Below are positions 56,860 through 64,000 of a DNA stretch of 64,000 nucleotides, in pieces. The notes beneath the pieces were generated by a model. It was not told the origin of the DNA, did no database searches, and saw only the letters and a program-made list of their open reading frames with translations. The stretch is from contig NZ_PYGK01000001.1 in assembly GCF_003014595.1 (NCBI RefSeq), positions 310,001 through 374,000 of the forward strand, given 5' to 3'. Both the position numbers and the translations under genes were made by a program. The DNA comes from Chitinophaga ginsengisoli. GTDB lineage: Bacteria > Bacteroidota > Bacteroidia > Chitinophagales > Chitinophagaceae. Positions within the stretch are counted from its first letter, which is position 1; each line of letters starts with the position of its first letter.

Positions 56860-57423
56860 ATGCACCCAAACCTCCATCTGTTTATTGCTCTTATCTGGGT
56901 TACGTCAGAGATCCTGCTAAGCCGTTTGCTCAGATCATCACAGTCAGATAAAACAAGGGCTGATAAGCAGTCCCTGCGTATTATCTGGATCACGATTATG
57001 ATCGCATTGCCGTTGGCGCATTTGTTGTCACGGCAATTGAACTGGCCGATCAGTACTTCAACCGTTTTACCTAATGTCGGCCTGGGGTTGATTGTGGCGG
57101 GTATGTTATTCCGGTTTACTGCTATATACACATTGGGACGTTATTTCACTGTGGATGTAGCTATTCGGACAGATCATAAAATAGTGAAGGCGGGCGTCTA
57201 TCGGTATCTGCGGCATCCGTCTTATCTGGGAATGCTGATCTCTTTCTTTGGCAACGCATTGGCATTTAACAACTGGATTGTAGTGCTGATCGGGTTTCTG
57301 CCGGTGCTGGGAGCAGTGCTCTACAGAATGAAAATAGAAGAGGAACTGTTGGTATCAAACTTCGGGCAGGCGTATATTGACTATAGGAAAAGAACATGGC
57401 GGTTAATACCATTTATCTATTGA
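56860..57423 (+). CDS. Isoprenylcysteine carboxyl methyltransferase (ICMT)-like membrane protein
   Basis: 187 residues with four to five transmembrane helices. The C-terminal signature GVYRYLRHPSYLGMLI, then RMKIEEELLVSNFGQAYIDYRKRTWRLIP, is the SAM- and substrate-binding part of the ICMT/PEMT family. Bacterial members methylate unknown small or lipid substrates. Probably co-transcribed with rpiA (20-bp gap) and the sulfurtransferase (36-bp gap). Confidence 0.82.
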   Translation: MHPNLHLFIALIWVTSEILLSRLLRSSQSDKTRADKQSLRIIWITIMIALPLAHLLSRQLNWPISTSTVLPNVGLGLIVAGMLFRFTAIYTLGRYFTVDVAIRTDHKIVKAGVYRYLRHPSYLGMLISFFGNALAFNNWIVVLIGFLPVLGAVLYRMKIEEELLVSNFGQAYIDYRKRTWRLIPFIY

Positions 57424-57459
57424 TAGCAGGATCTAATTACATATCATAAAAGACAGACT

Positions 57460-58305
57460 ATGAGCTATACAAATTTTGTAAAAGCGGCGGAAGCACAGGT
57501 GCTTATCAACACCCCGGATGTTCTTTTTATTGATTGCAGTTTTGCACTGAATGATAAGGAATGGGGCAGAAAAGAATATGAAAAATCACATATACCGGGT
57601 GCATTATATGCCGATCTGGATAAGGATCTTTCCGGAGCGATCATAGCAGGCGTAACGGGACGTCATCCTCTTCCGGAGAAACGAGATCTTGAGGCAACAT
57701 TCTCGGCATGGGGTATTGCGCCTACTACTCAGGTAGTAGCCTATGATGCGGGCGCCGGATTTATGGCAGCCGCCAGATTGTGGTGGTTGCTGAAATGGGC
57801 AGGGCATGAGCAGGTAGCCGTATTAGATGGAGGGAAAAAGGTATGGGCAGAAAAAGGGTTCCCATTGGAAAGCGGTGTAGTTACGCCTGAGGCGGCGACA
57901 TTCACTGCACATTTTAATGACTCCCTGCTTGCTACTGCGGAAGAAGTAATGAAGGCAACGGAAAAACATGGCAGTTGTGTGATAGATTCCAGAACCGCCG
58001 ACAGGTATGCCGGTCAGAATGAAACGATCGATCCGGTAGCAGGACATATCCCTGAGGCTATTTCCAGGCCGTTTAATGCGAATATTACGCCCGAAGGAAT
58101 AGTGGCAGGGCAGGAGGCAGTCAGGGGCTATTTTGCAGCTGATTTCGCGAAAGAAGACGTGATCTTTTATTGTGGATCAGGGGTAACAGCGGCATTCAAT
58201 GTGTTGTTATCAGCGTATGCAGGATATCCTTCGCCGAAGCTATATGCGGGGTCCTGGAGTGAGTGGATCACTGATCCAGGGAGACCTGTTGCGATAGGAG
58301 CATAA
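57460..58305 (+). CDS. Thiosulfate/3-mercaptopyruvate sulfurtransferase
   Basis: 281 residues with two tandem rhodanese domains, the second catalytic: Cys in the loop CGSGVTA (about 235-241), typical of mercaptopyruvate sulfurtransferases (CGSGVTA) rather than the thiosulfate-type CRKGVT. The first domain keeps SHIPGALYADLD, DAGAGFMAAARLWWLLKWAGH. Transfers sulfur from 3-mercaptopyruvate or thiosulfate to thiophilic acceptors in the cytoplasm. Strong terminator directly after. Confidence 0.92.
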   Translation: MSYTNFVKAAEAQVLINTPDVLFIDCSFALNDKEWGRKEYEKSHIPGALYADLDKDLSGAIIAGVTGRHPLPEKRDLEATFSAWGIAPTTQVVAYDAGAGFMAAARLWWLLKWAGHEQVAVLDGGKKVWAEKGFPLESGVVTPEAATFTAHFNDSLLATAEEVMKATEKHGSCVIDSRTADRYAGQNETIDPVAGHIPEAISRPFNANITPEGIVAGQEAVRGYFAADFAKEDVIFYCGSGVTAAFNVLLSAYAGYPSPKLYAGSWSEWITDPGRPVAIGA

Positions 58306-58322
58306 ATCTTTAGAAAAATAGC

Positions 58323-58354
58323 AAGGCCTCTGCATCATTGCAGAGGCCTTTTTT
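58323..58354. terminator. Bidirectional terminator between sulfurtransferase and DUF885 genes
   Basis: AAGGCCTCTGC - ATCATT - GCAGAGGCCTT with TTTTT after it; perfect 11-bp stem between convergent genes. Confidence 0.9.
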
Positions 58355-58358
58355 ATGA

Positions 58359-60140
58359 TCAGTGATTGGCGGCCCAGTCGTCCATATAATGCTCAAGTAC
58401 CTTCAGCGGCATATCCCCCTGTGCAAGTAAGGCATCATGGAATTTGATGATATTGAAGTTGTTACCTGACAGCTTCTTGTATTTCTCACGTAAACGCAGC
58501 ATTTCCAGTTCCCCGATCTTATAAGTGAGTGCTTGTCCGGGCATCGCCATGTAACGCTCTGCCGATGTAACGGCTTCTTCCTCACTGATGGATTCATGGC
58601 TTAACATATAGCTGATTGCCTCTTCCCTTGTCATTCTGCCGGTATGTATGCCGACATCTGTTACCAGTCTGATGGCCCGGTGAATTTCATTATTAAGGGC
58701 GCCCATCTGCTGAGGTATATCGGTATAACAGCCCAGTTCCTTGCCGAGAGACTCGCAATATAACGCCCATCCTTCCGTGAAAGCGCTGAAGTTGATCTGC
58801 CTTCTGAAGGTAGGCAAAGACATATTTTCCTGTTGTAAGGAGATCTGGTAATGATGCCCCGGAATGGCTTCATGTATGAAGGTGGCTTCCATGCCGAGGA
58901 ATGTAACGTTGATCTTTGTTGCATCCGGAACCGGTACATAGAAGATGCCGGGGCGGCTGCCGTCCATGGCGCCAATCATATAGGAGGGACCGTTCTGTGA
59001 TGCTTCCCTGAAAGCTTCCACTCTTCTGATCTCAAATCTGGCTTTGGGAGCCACGCTAAGCATTGTCTGCAGCCGTGGTTTTATCTTGTCATAGATCTGC
59101 TGGTAAGCCTGTATAACTTCCTCCGGCGTCTTAAATGGCATGAACTGCCGGTCAGTTCTGAGGAAAACGAAGTACTCCTGTAAGGTACCGGTGAAGCCAC
59201 TCTGTTTTTTTAGTTCCTCCATAGCAGCGGTGATCCGTGTTACTTCTTTTATGCCTGTTTCATAAATCTCCTCCGGAGAGCGGTCGGTGGTGGTGAAATA
59301 CCGAACATAATACCTGTATAACTCCTTGCCGCCGGGAATACCGGAGAGCCCTGCAGCCTCAGTGGCATGGGGGAGATAGTCGTTCTTCAGATAATCTGCA
59401 AGACGCTGGTATGCCGGAAGCAGTTGTGTGGTTAGAACCTGTAGGAAAGACCGTTTCAACCGTTCCCTTTCTTGACCGGATATAGCAGGAGGGAGGTTAT
59501 TCAATGGCTGAAACAGCGAATTCTTTGTGGTGTCTTTTTCGACGAGGCTTTCCATTTGAGGGATCATTTTCATAACCAGCACTTTAGGCAGTACAAATCC
59601 CGTGGAAGCACCTTTCCGCATATTGCTGATAGCAGTGTTTGTCCATACTGCAAATGCAGCAACGCGTTTGAACCAGTTTTCGTAATCTTTTACTGTAGCA
59701 AAGGGTTGCGCTGATTGTCCGGATCCTAATTGCCCTACTAATAGCGGAAGGGAATTGAACTGATTGATGGGCAGGTACTCCGTATGGTATTTCATTCTTT
59801 CGATATCCATGTTAAGGATCTCCTTCAACACGTCATAAGAAATCTGGTCTGCGCTATTCAGAGTGCGTCTATCATATTCCGAAAGCAGGCGCAGGTATTT
59901 TTTGTCAAACAGGTCTTTCTGTTTTATATAGGACGCGGATATATCATTTGCCAACTGGTCGTCATAATGATGATCGCCGGCAAATGTTGCACTGATAGGA
60001 TCCAGCCGGAGGCTTTCCTGGTAGTAGTTCTCAAAAAGCTGATGTAGCCGGGTGTTGCGCTCCTGGCCGTAAGCTGTGGTAATGAATGCGGAGCAGCATA
60101 AAAAGGAGAAGCAGCTGATTGTAAAAGAAAGTCGTTTCAT
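58359..60140 (-). CDS. DUF885 family secreted metallopeptidase-like protein
   Basis: 593 residues from the ATG at 60140 (MKRLSFTISCFSFLCCSAF); the longer frame adds 20 residues before a clear signal peptide (cleavage near AYGQ). Mature protein is helical, with HEAIPGHHYQ (HExxxxHH, family metal motif) and EGWALYCESLGKELG, both typical of the DUF885/M32-like clan. Members act as peptidases on dipeptides or small substrates. Periplasmic. A TACCTTTG -7 box lies 34-41 nt upstream. Confidence 0.88.
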   Translation of the reverse strand: MKRLSFTISCFSFLCCSAFITTAYGQERNTRLHQLFENYYQESLRLDPISATFAGDHHYDDQLANDISASYIKQKDLFDKKYLRLLSEYDRRTLNSADQISYDVLKEILNMDIERMKYHTEYLPINQFNSLPLLVGQLGSGQSAQPFATVKDYENWFKRVAAFAVWTNTAISNMRKGASTGFVLPKVLVMKMIPQMESLVEKDTTKNSLFQPLNNLPPAISGQERERLKRSFLQVLTTQLLPAYQRLADYLKNDYLPHATEAAGLSGIPGGKELYRYYVRYFTTTDRSPEEIYETGIKEVTRITAAMEELKKQSGFTGTLQEYFVFLRTDRQFMPFKTPEEVIQAYQQIYDKIKPRLQTMLSVAPKARFEIRRVEAFREASQNGPSYMIGAMDGSRPGIFYVPVPDATKINVTFLGMEATFIHEAIPGHHYQISLQQENMSLPTFRRQINFSAFTEGWALYCESLGKELGCYTDIPQQMGALNNEIHRAIRLVTDVGIHTGRMTREEAISYMLSHESISEEEAVTSAERYMAMPGQALTYKIGELEMLRLREKYKKLSGNNFNIIKFHDALLAQGDMPLKVLEHYMDDWAANH

Positions 60141-60173
60141 AAAAGCACCGGGCACGTTTTTACCCTTGTAATA

Positions 60174-60201
60174 CAAAGGTAAAAGGCTCTTTGCCGGCAA
60201 A
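60174..60201 (-). promoter_or_regulatory. Possible promoter of the DUF885 gene
   Basis: Minus strand: TTTG (60201-60198), 16-bp spacer, TACCTTTG (60181-60174). The -7 box is exact; the spacer is shorter than the usual 19-21. Confidence 0.45.
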
Positions 60202-60230
60202 ATTGTATCGTATTAGCGTAGGCGGGAAAA

Positions 60231-61031
60231 TCAGAGTTTCCTGTACTCTTTAGGAAGCATGGAGGTAACCTGTTGGAAGGTTTTGGTGAAATGCGCCTGA
60301 TCAGTAAAACCACACATGTAGGCGATTTCTGTGAGGGAGTACTTTGCCGACCGGACTAACACAAGCGCCCGTTCAATTTTGAGTCTTCTGAAATATTCTC
60401 CCAGCGTACAGGAAAAGTATCGGGTAAAGTATTTTGACAGGGTCACAGGATGGATTCCTATCTGGTCGGCAAGCGTCCGGAGGGAGAGGGGTTCATTCCA
60501 GGCATCATTCAATACGGTGATAATCTGTCTGGTCCATTCTGGATAATGCTTTTCTGTAGTGAGGTTGGTGCTAATCAGATCAATACACAGCTGCTCCATT
60601 GAGAGCTGGCTGCATTCGTCATTATAGTAGTGTTCTTTCAACAACCGGATCAATCCACCGGCATTGATAACAGCATTCCCTTCAAACATCAAAGATTCCG
60701 GAGGAATAGCCAGGTTGAACGTTTTAAAAAAACGTTCATCTATTTCAAGATTGAATATGCGAGTTCCGGGACGGTAATGTACGTTCTGATGGATCACTCC
60801 GGGATAGTAATACAGCCCTGTTCCGGCCATTTGCTGCTCCGCCTTTTTTTCTCTTATTTCCTGGCTGCCGCCGGAAAGAATATGGGAGAAATGAGGATTT
60901 TCGTGGCAATGCCAGTCAGAGATGAGATTCTCAGGGAAGATGGTTTCACTGGTGGTGATATATCCGATGTTATGTTCCCTCACCTTCGATCCCACGTAAC
61001 AGCCTTTGGAAAGCACAACAGGATTGTTCAT
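60231..61031 (-). CDS. AraC-family transcriptional regulator
   Basis: 266 residues from the ATG at 61031 (MNNPVVLSKG); the longer frame adds a hydrophobic 43-residue extension that runs into the divergent promoter region. N-terminal cupin sensor (WHCHENPHFSHILSGGSQEI, YYPGVIHQNVHY), C-terminal double helix-turn-helix (LRTLADQIGIHPVTLSKYFTRYFSCTLGEYFRRLKIERA, LTEIAYMCGFTDQAHFTKTFQQ). Divergent from a Crp/Fnr gene. Confidence 0.88.
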   Translation of the reverse strand: MNNPVVLSKGCYVGSKVREHNIGYITTSETIFPENLISDWHCHENPHFSHILSGGSQEIREKKAEQQMAGTGLYYYPGVIHQNVHYRPGTRIFNLEIDERFFKTFNLAIPPESLMFEGNAVINAGGLIRLLKEHYYNDECSQLSMEQLCIDLISTNLTTEKHYPEWTRQIITVLNDAWNEPLSLRTLADQIGIHPVTLSKYFTRYFSCTLGEYFRRLKIERALVLVRSAKYSLTEIAYMCGFTDQAHFTKTFQQVTSMLPKEYRKL

Positions 61032-61086
61032 GAGTATGCTTTTAAAGTTGGAATATGACCAAAGATATGAGTTAAAATAAACGGGG

Positions 61087-61094
61087 CAAACATA
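61087..61094 (-). promoter_or_regulatory. -7 box for the AraC gene, inside an inverted repeat
   Basis: Minus strand TATGTTTG, an exact TAnnTTTG match, leader about 50 nt. The same bases form the left half of CAAACAT - N18 - ATGTTTG (61087-61118), which may be an operator shared by both divergent genes. Confidence 0.45.
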
Positions 61095-61142
61095 TAATAA
61101 AAATGACACAAATGTTTGTAACTTTAGAATAAGTGAACACAC

Positions 61143-61760
61143 ATGAACCCAAAAAAACAACCCGCAAGAGAAGACCTCATACCATTATGGCAAATGTTAA
61201 ACTCCTTTCATCCTATAGGCAAGGGAATTGAACTGCATTTGTTGAAAAGTATTTATTGTAGCAGTATTCCGAAAGGAAAATACCTGCTGCGGAATGGCGA
61301 AGTTTCTGATAGTCTTTATTTTATAAGAAAAGGATTAATGCGAGGCTTTATTAAGGAAGAGAATAAAGAGATTACTACCTGGTTTGCCATGGAAAATGAA
61401 ATGGTATCGGGCATTCGCAGCTTTTTGCTGCAGGTAGAGACGGTGGAAAATATACAGGCTGTAGAGGATAGTGAGCTGTTCGCTATTAGTTATGCAGATC
61501 TTAATAAAATATACGAGAAGTATCCTTCGTTTAATATTACTGGCCGGAAAATAACAGAATTCCATTACACCTCGGCTGAGAACAGGGCGTATATTACCAG
61601 GCTGCATGATGCGGAAAGGAAGTATGCACTTTTTCAGGAGTTTTATCCCCAGCTTGTCAACCGTGTACAACTTACCTATGTAGCCTCTTTTTTAGGAATA
61701 ACCATTGAAACATTAAGCCGGGTACGGGCTAAAACATCTGCCCGGAAGAAAACGCCATAA
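61143..61760 (+). CDS. Crp/Fnr-family transcriptional regulator
   Basis: 205 residues. A cyclic-nucleotide-binding-like beta-roll (IPKGKYLLRNGEVSDSLYFIRKGLMRGFI) is followed by the dimer helix and a compact C-terminal helix-turn-helix (QLTYVASFLGITIETLSRVRAK). No cysteine cluster for Fe-S binding. Bacteroidota genomes carry many such short regulators with unknown ligands. Divergent from the AraC regulator across 111 bp. Confidence 0.86.
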   Translation: MNPKKQPAREDLIPLWQMLNSFHPIGKGIELHLLKSIYCSSIPKGKYLLRNGEVSDSLYFIRKGLMRGFIKEENKEITTWFAMENEMVSGIRSFLLQVETVENIQAVEDSELFAISYADLNKIYEKYPSFNITGRKITEFHYTSAENRAYITRLHDAERKYALFQEFYPQLVNRVQLTYVASFLGITIETLSRVRAKTSARKKTP

Positions 61761-62598
61761 AATAATTTTTGATATATGTCAAAAAAACAGTCCTTATAAG
61801 TGGGATTGTTCACCAGAGGAAAACCTCCCAGGCCGCACTGTGTCTACGTTCCAGTATTTTTGATTTTAAAAAGTGTCTTTAAGACAGTCTTTCGCAGGTA
61901 GTGACGTCTCGTGAATTCTATCTAATTTTCCATTATGATGTGAATGAAACATTGTTATGAAGAGGGAGCGTGAACAAAGTAAGCAAAACATGACTGTACC
62001 TGCTTTTTAAACCTATTATATTCTAAGAGAAACAAGTAAACGTAAACATGACTCTAACCATTTTTCAAGCGTATTTACTGTTATAAAATGTCCCATACCT
62101 ATACCTATGAATGCCTGTGAAGAGTGACCGGTATTTTTCATGCTGGTTTACTGTTAGCACAACCAGTTAACCATTTAACCACTACTCATAGGGAACACAG
62201 GTGCTGGAGAATGTCTTCTTCTTCGGTGCCTGTTCCCTGCTGAGTAAGGGTAAAGGATAGCGTCACAGTTTCCGACTATTCCAATCTTATTTAGAAGGAC
62301 TTGTAAAGTCAACCCTGAATTGCTATAAAACAATAGAGTTTTTGTGTACCAGAAATGTTTTTGCGATCAGAGTAGGGGATGCGTTGATTTTTTCCGTTTG
62401 ATTTATTTATATTGCCTAAGGTATTGATGTTGTGAATAATAACTAGAATGTATTACAATATCGACGTTTACGCTATGTTACCATATTGTAACTTAATTGA
62501 GCCCCAGGCATATTTTTCTAAAAAAGAGTCTATTTTTTCTTCCGATTTGCGCTGCTGAGTTTATAAATAATTGAAATACAACTACTTCTGTATTTTAA
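61761..62598. other. 838-bp intergenic region before the polysaccharide genes
   Basis: No ORF, no tRNA fold. It contains a long hairpin at 62184-62245 and a smaller GTTAC ... GTAAC hairpin near 62480. May be a leader or promoter region for the following locus; no exact -7/-33 pair was found. Confidence 0.6.
62184..62245. other. Long hairpin in intergenic DNA
   Basis: ACTCA-T-AGGGAACA (5' arm) pairs with TGTTCCCT-GC-TGAGT (3' arm), about 13 pairs with a small internal loop, enclosing a 30-nt apical part. No T-tract. Could be part of a structured leader RNA or a protein site. Confidence 0.5.
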
Positions 62599-63639
62599 AT
62601 GACACGTATGCAGAAAAAGAAAATTCTTTTTCTGGTGGGCTCTTCCAACCAGACTACGCAGATGCATCAAATAGCTATTGCATTACGCGACTATGACTGT
62701 TTTTTTAGTCAGCTATACAGTACTCATCCCTTTGTCAAATGGGTGCTGAAAAAGGGTTTTTTAGACAATACGATACTTGGAGGAAGGTTTAAGCAACAAT
62801 CTGACCAGTATCTTAGAGAGAATGGACTGATGAATGACTATGCAGCTAGTATTTATAATAATACTTATGACTTGGTTGTTTGTTGCTCAGACTTGCTGGT
62901 AGATCGATCCATTTGCACAACTAAAACAGTATTTGTTCAGGAGGGTATGACTGATCCCGTAACGCTATGGGCCAAAATAGTTCATTTTCTGAAGCTGCCA
63001 GCCCTGACAGCTATGAACACAGCGTTCAATGGCAGTGGCAATAAATGTGATATATATTGTGTGGCCTCCGAAGGATATAAGCAACAGTTTATAAGGTACG
63101 GCACTGATGCGAAGCGAATACTGGTTACCGGTATTCCTAATTACGATAACATACGGGCGTTCTGCAATAATAACTTTCCGCATAGTGACTATGTAATGGT
63201 CGCCACTTCCGATATAAGGGAAACTTTCAAAAGTGAAAACAGGAAGGCATTTATCCAGAACTGCGTTGCTATTGCCAACGGCCGGCAGCTGCTTTTTAAG
63301 CTTCATCCCAATGAAGACAAAAAGCGGGCTGTTGATGAAATCAAGGCGCTGACGCCCCCTAATACCCTTATTTACACAGAGGGCAATACAGGTGAAATGA
63401 TCGCCAATTGCGATGAATTGATCACACAATATTCTACCGTAGTATATATAGGTATTGCACTGGGCAAAAAAGTACACTCATATTTTGATGTAGATGAACT
63501 GAAACGTCTGGCGCCTTTACAAAATGATGGAACATCCGCCACAACTATTGCCGACATCTGCCGCCGCTATGTAGAACATAAGGGAAGCAGAGAATCATTT
63601 TTAAGTCAATACCAGTTACCAGGACTTCAAAAGGTATAA
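62599..63639 (+). CDS. Polysaccharide glycosyl/glycerophosphotransferase-like protein
   Basis: 346 residues with a GT-B-like layout: KKKILFLVGSSNQTTQMHQIA at the N-terminus, and a C-terminal half with KLHPNEDKK and ITQYSTVVYIGIALGKKV, which resembles the donor-binding part of CDP-glycerol glycerophosphotransferases and related capsule enzymes (KxHP ... S(T)xxxE/GxxxGK). Its stop codon touches the start codon of the SpsF-like gene, so both belong to one surface-polysaccharide operon that continues beyond the window. Exact substrate unknown. Confidence 0.6.
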   Translation: MTRMQKKKILFLVGSSNQTTQMHQIAIALRDYDCFFSQLYSTHPFVKWVLKKGFLDNTILGGRFKQQSDQYLRENGLMNDYAASIYNNTYDLVVCCSDLLVDRSICTTKTVFVQEGMTDPVTLWAKIVHFLKLPALTAMNTAFNGSGNKCDIYCVASEGYKQQFIRYGTDAKRILVTGIPNYDNIRAFCNNNFPHSDYVMVATSDIRETFKSENRKAFIQNCVAIANGRQLLFKLHPNEDKKRAVDEIKALTPPNTLIYTEGNTGEMIANCDELITQYSTVVYIGIALGKKVHSYFDVDELKRLAPLQNDGTSATTIADICRRYVEHKGSRESFLSQYQLPGLQKV

Positions 63640-64000
63640 ATGCAGACGAAAGATCTACATATTGTAACGGTTATGCAAACCCGCATGGGGTCTACCCGTT
63701 TGCCTGGCAAAGCCTTATTGCCTCTTGCCGGCAAGCCGTTGTTTGTGCAGCAGGCATCACGGATGAAAGCTTCCCGGTTCCTGCAAACCATTGTAGTGGC
63801 TACCAGTACCGATACGGCTGATGAGATTATTGAGACCACCTGTATGCACGAAAATCTGCTATGTTACCGCGGGCATGCAACTGATCTGTTAGACAGGCAC
63901 TTTCAGGCAGCATTGCAGTATAATGCCGACGTGGTTATTAAAATGCCAAGCGATTGTCCGCTGATTGATCCGGCAGTGATAGATGAGGTGCTCAGTTATT
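63640..64000 (+). CDS. SpsF-like cytidylyltransferase, 3' end cut by window edge
   Basis: The first 120 residues are visible: a nucleotidyltransferase N-terminus (VTVMQTRMGSTRLPGKALLPL, CTP-binding loop), TSTDTADEI and MPSDCPLIDP. This is the pattern of the SpsF / CMP-sugar synthetase family (spore-coat and capsule polysaccharide activation). Starts on the base after the preceding stop codon (TAA ATG). Confidence 0.82.
   Translation, partial: MQTKDLHIVTVMQTRMGSTRLPGKALLPLAGKPLFVQQASRMKASRFLQTIVVATSTDTADEIIETTCMHENLLCYRGHATDLLDRHFQAALQYNADVVIKMPSDCPLIDPAVIDEVLSY

Overview
The window looks like a chromosomal segment of a Bacteroidota bacterium, most likely Chitinophagaceae (Chitinophaga-like). 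This rests on the lipoprotein TamA variant next to tamB, a DUF2480 protein, a PafA-type phosphatase, promoters of the form TTTG-N19/20-TAnnTTTG without Shine-Dalgarno sequences, and the general protein repertoire. No database search was possible, so names rest on motifs, length and context.

Layout. 1-6.7 kb: the 3'-truncated end of a PafA alkaline phosphatase, then a glycerol operon glpD-glpK-glpF (minus strand) divergent from a DeoR-type regulator. 6.7-7.3 kb: a repeat-rich gap with a near-perfect 93-bp palindrome. 7.3-13.3 kb: gltB-gltD glutamate synthase. 13.5-22.7 kb: two small secreted proteins, then tamB, tamL and an RlpA-like lipoprotein. 22.7-29 kb: a PfpI/DJ-1 protein, a stand-alone imelysin-like protein, a CorA transporter, DUF2480 and a PpiD/SurA-type foldase.

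29.0-35.8 kb is the most notable part. The 730-bp gap between ppiD and nadA carries a cluster of DnaA boxes. Hand-counted G/C skew of non-coding DNA is negative to its left and positive just to its right. Two identical palindromes of parS type (TGTTCCACGTGGAACA) lie 5-6.5 kb further on, beside ybeY and mnmG. Two different tandem-repeat arrays, each with a period near 164 bp, and a phased 11-bp iteron block lie in the same zone. I read this as the chromosomal origin/centromere region, although dnaA, parA and parB are not in the window. Genes here are nadA, an AraC-SDR pair, feoA, ybeY and mnmG.

38-58 kb: an exported lactonase, an acidic protein, a cardiolipin synthase, and a 1555-residue DUF4011 / superfamily-1 helicase with a C-terminal nuclease-like domain. 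That gene converges, with abutting stop codons, on a tight minus-strand operon encoding SWIM zinc finger, DUF5691, MoxR AAA+ ATPase (YehL type), DUF5682 (YehM type) and vWA (YehP type) proteins, possibly led by a small membrane protein. This MoxR-vWA module is of unknown function and is the best candidate for an undescribed system. Then come a KgtP-like transporter with a carotenoid-synthesis-like membrane protein, rpiA, an ICMT-like methyltransferase and a sulfurtransferase.

58-64 kb: a DUF885 metallopeptidase-like protein, divergent AraC and Crp/Fnr regulators, an 838-bp gap, and the start of a surface-polysaccharide locus (a CDP-glycerol-transferase-like protein and a truncated SpsF-like cytidylyltransferase). 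No tRNA, rRNA, CRISPR array or transposase gene was seen.
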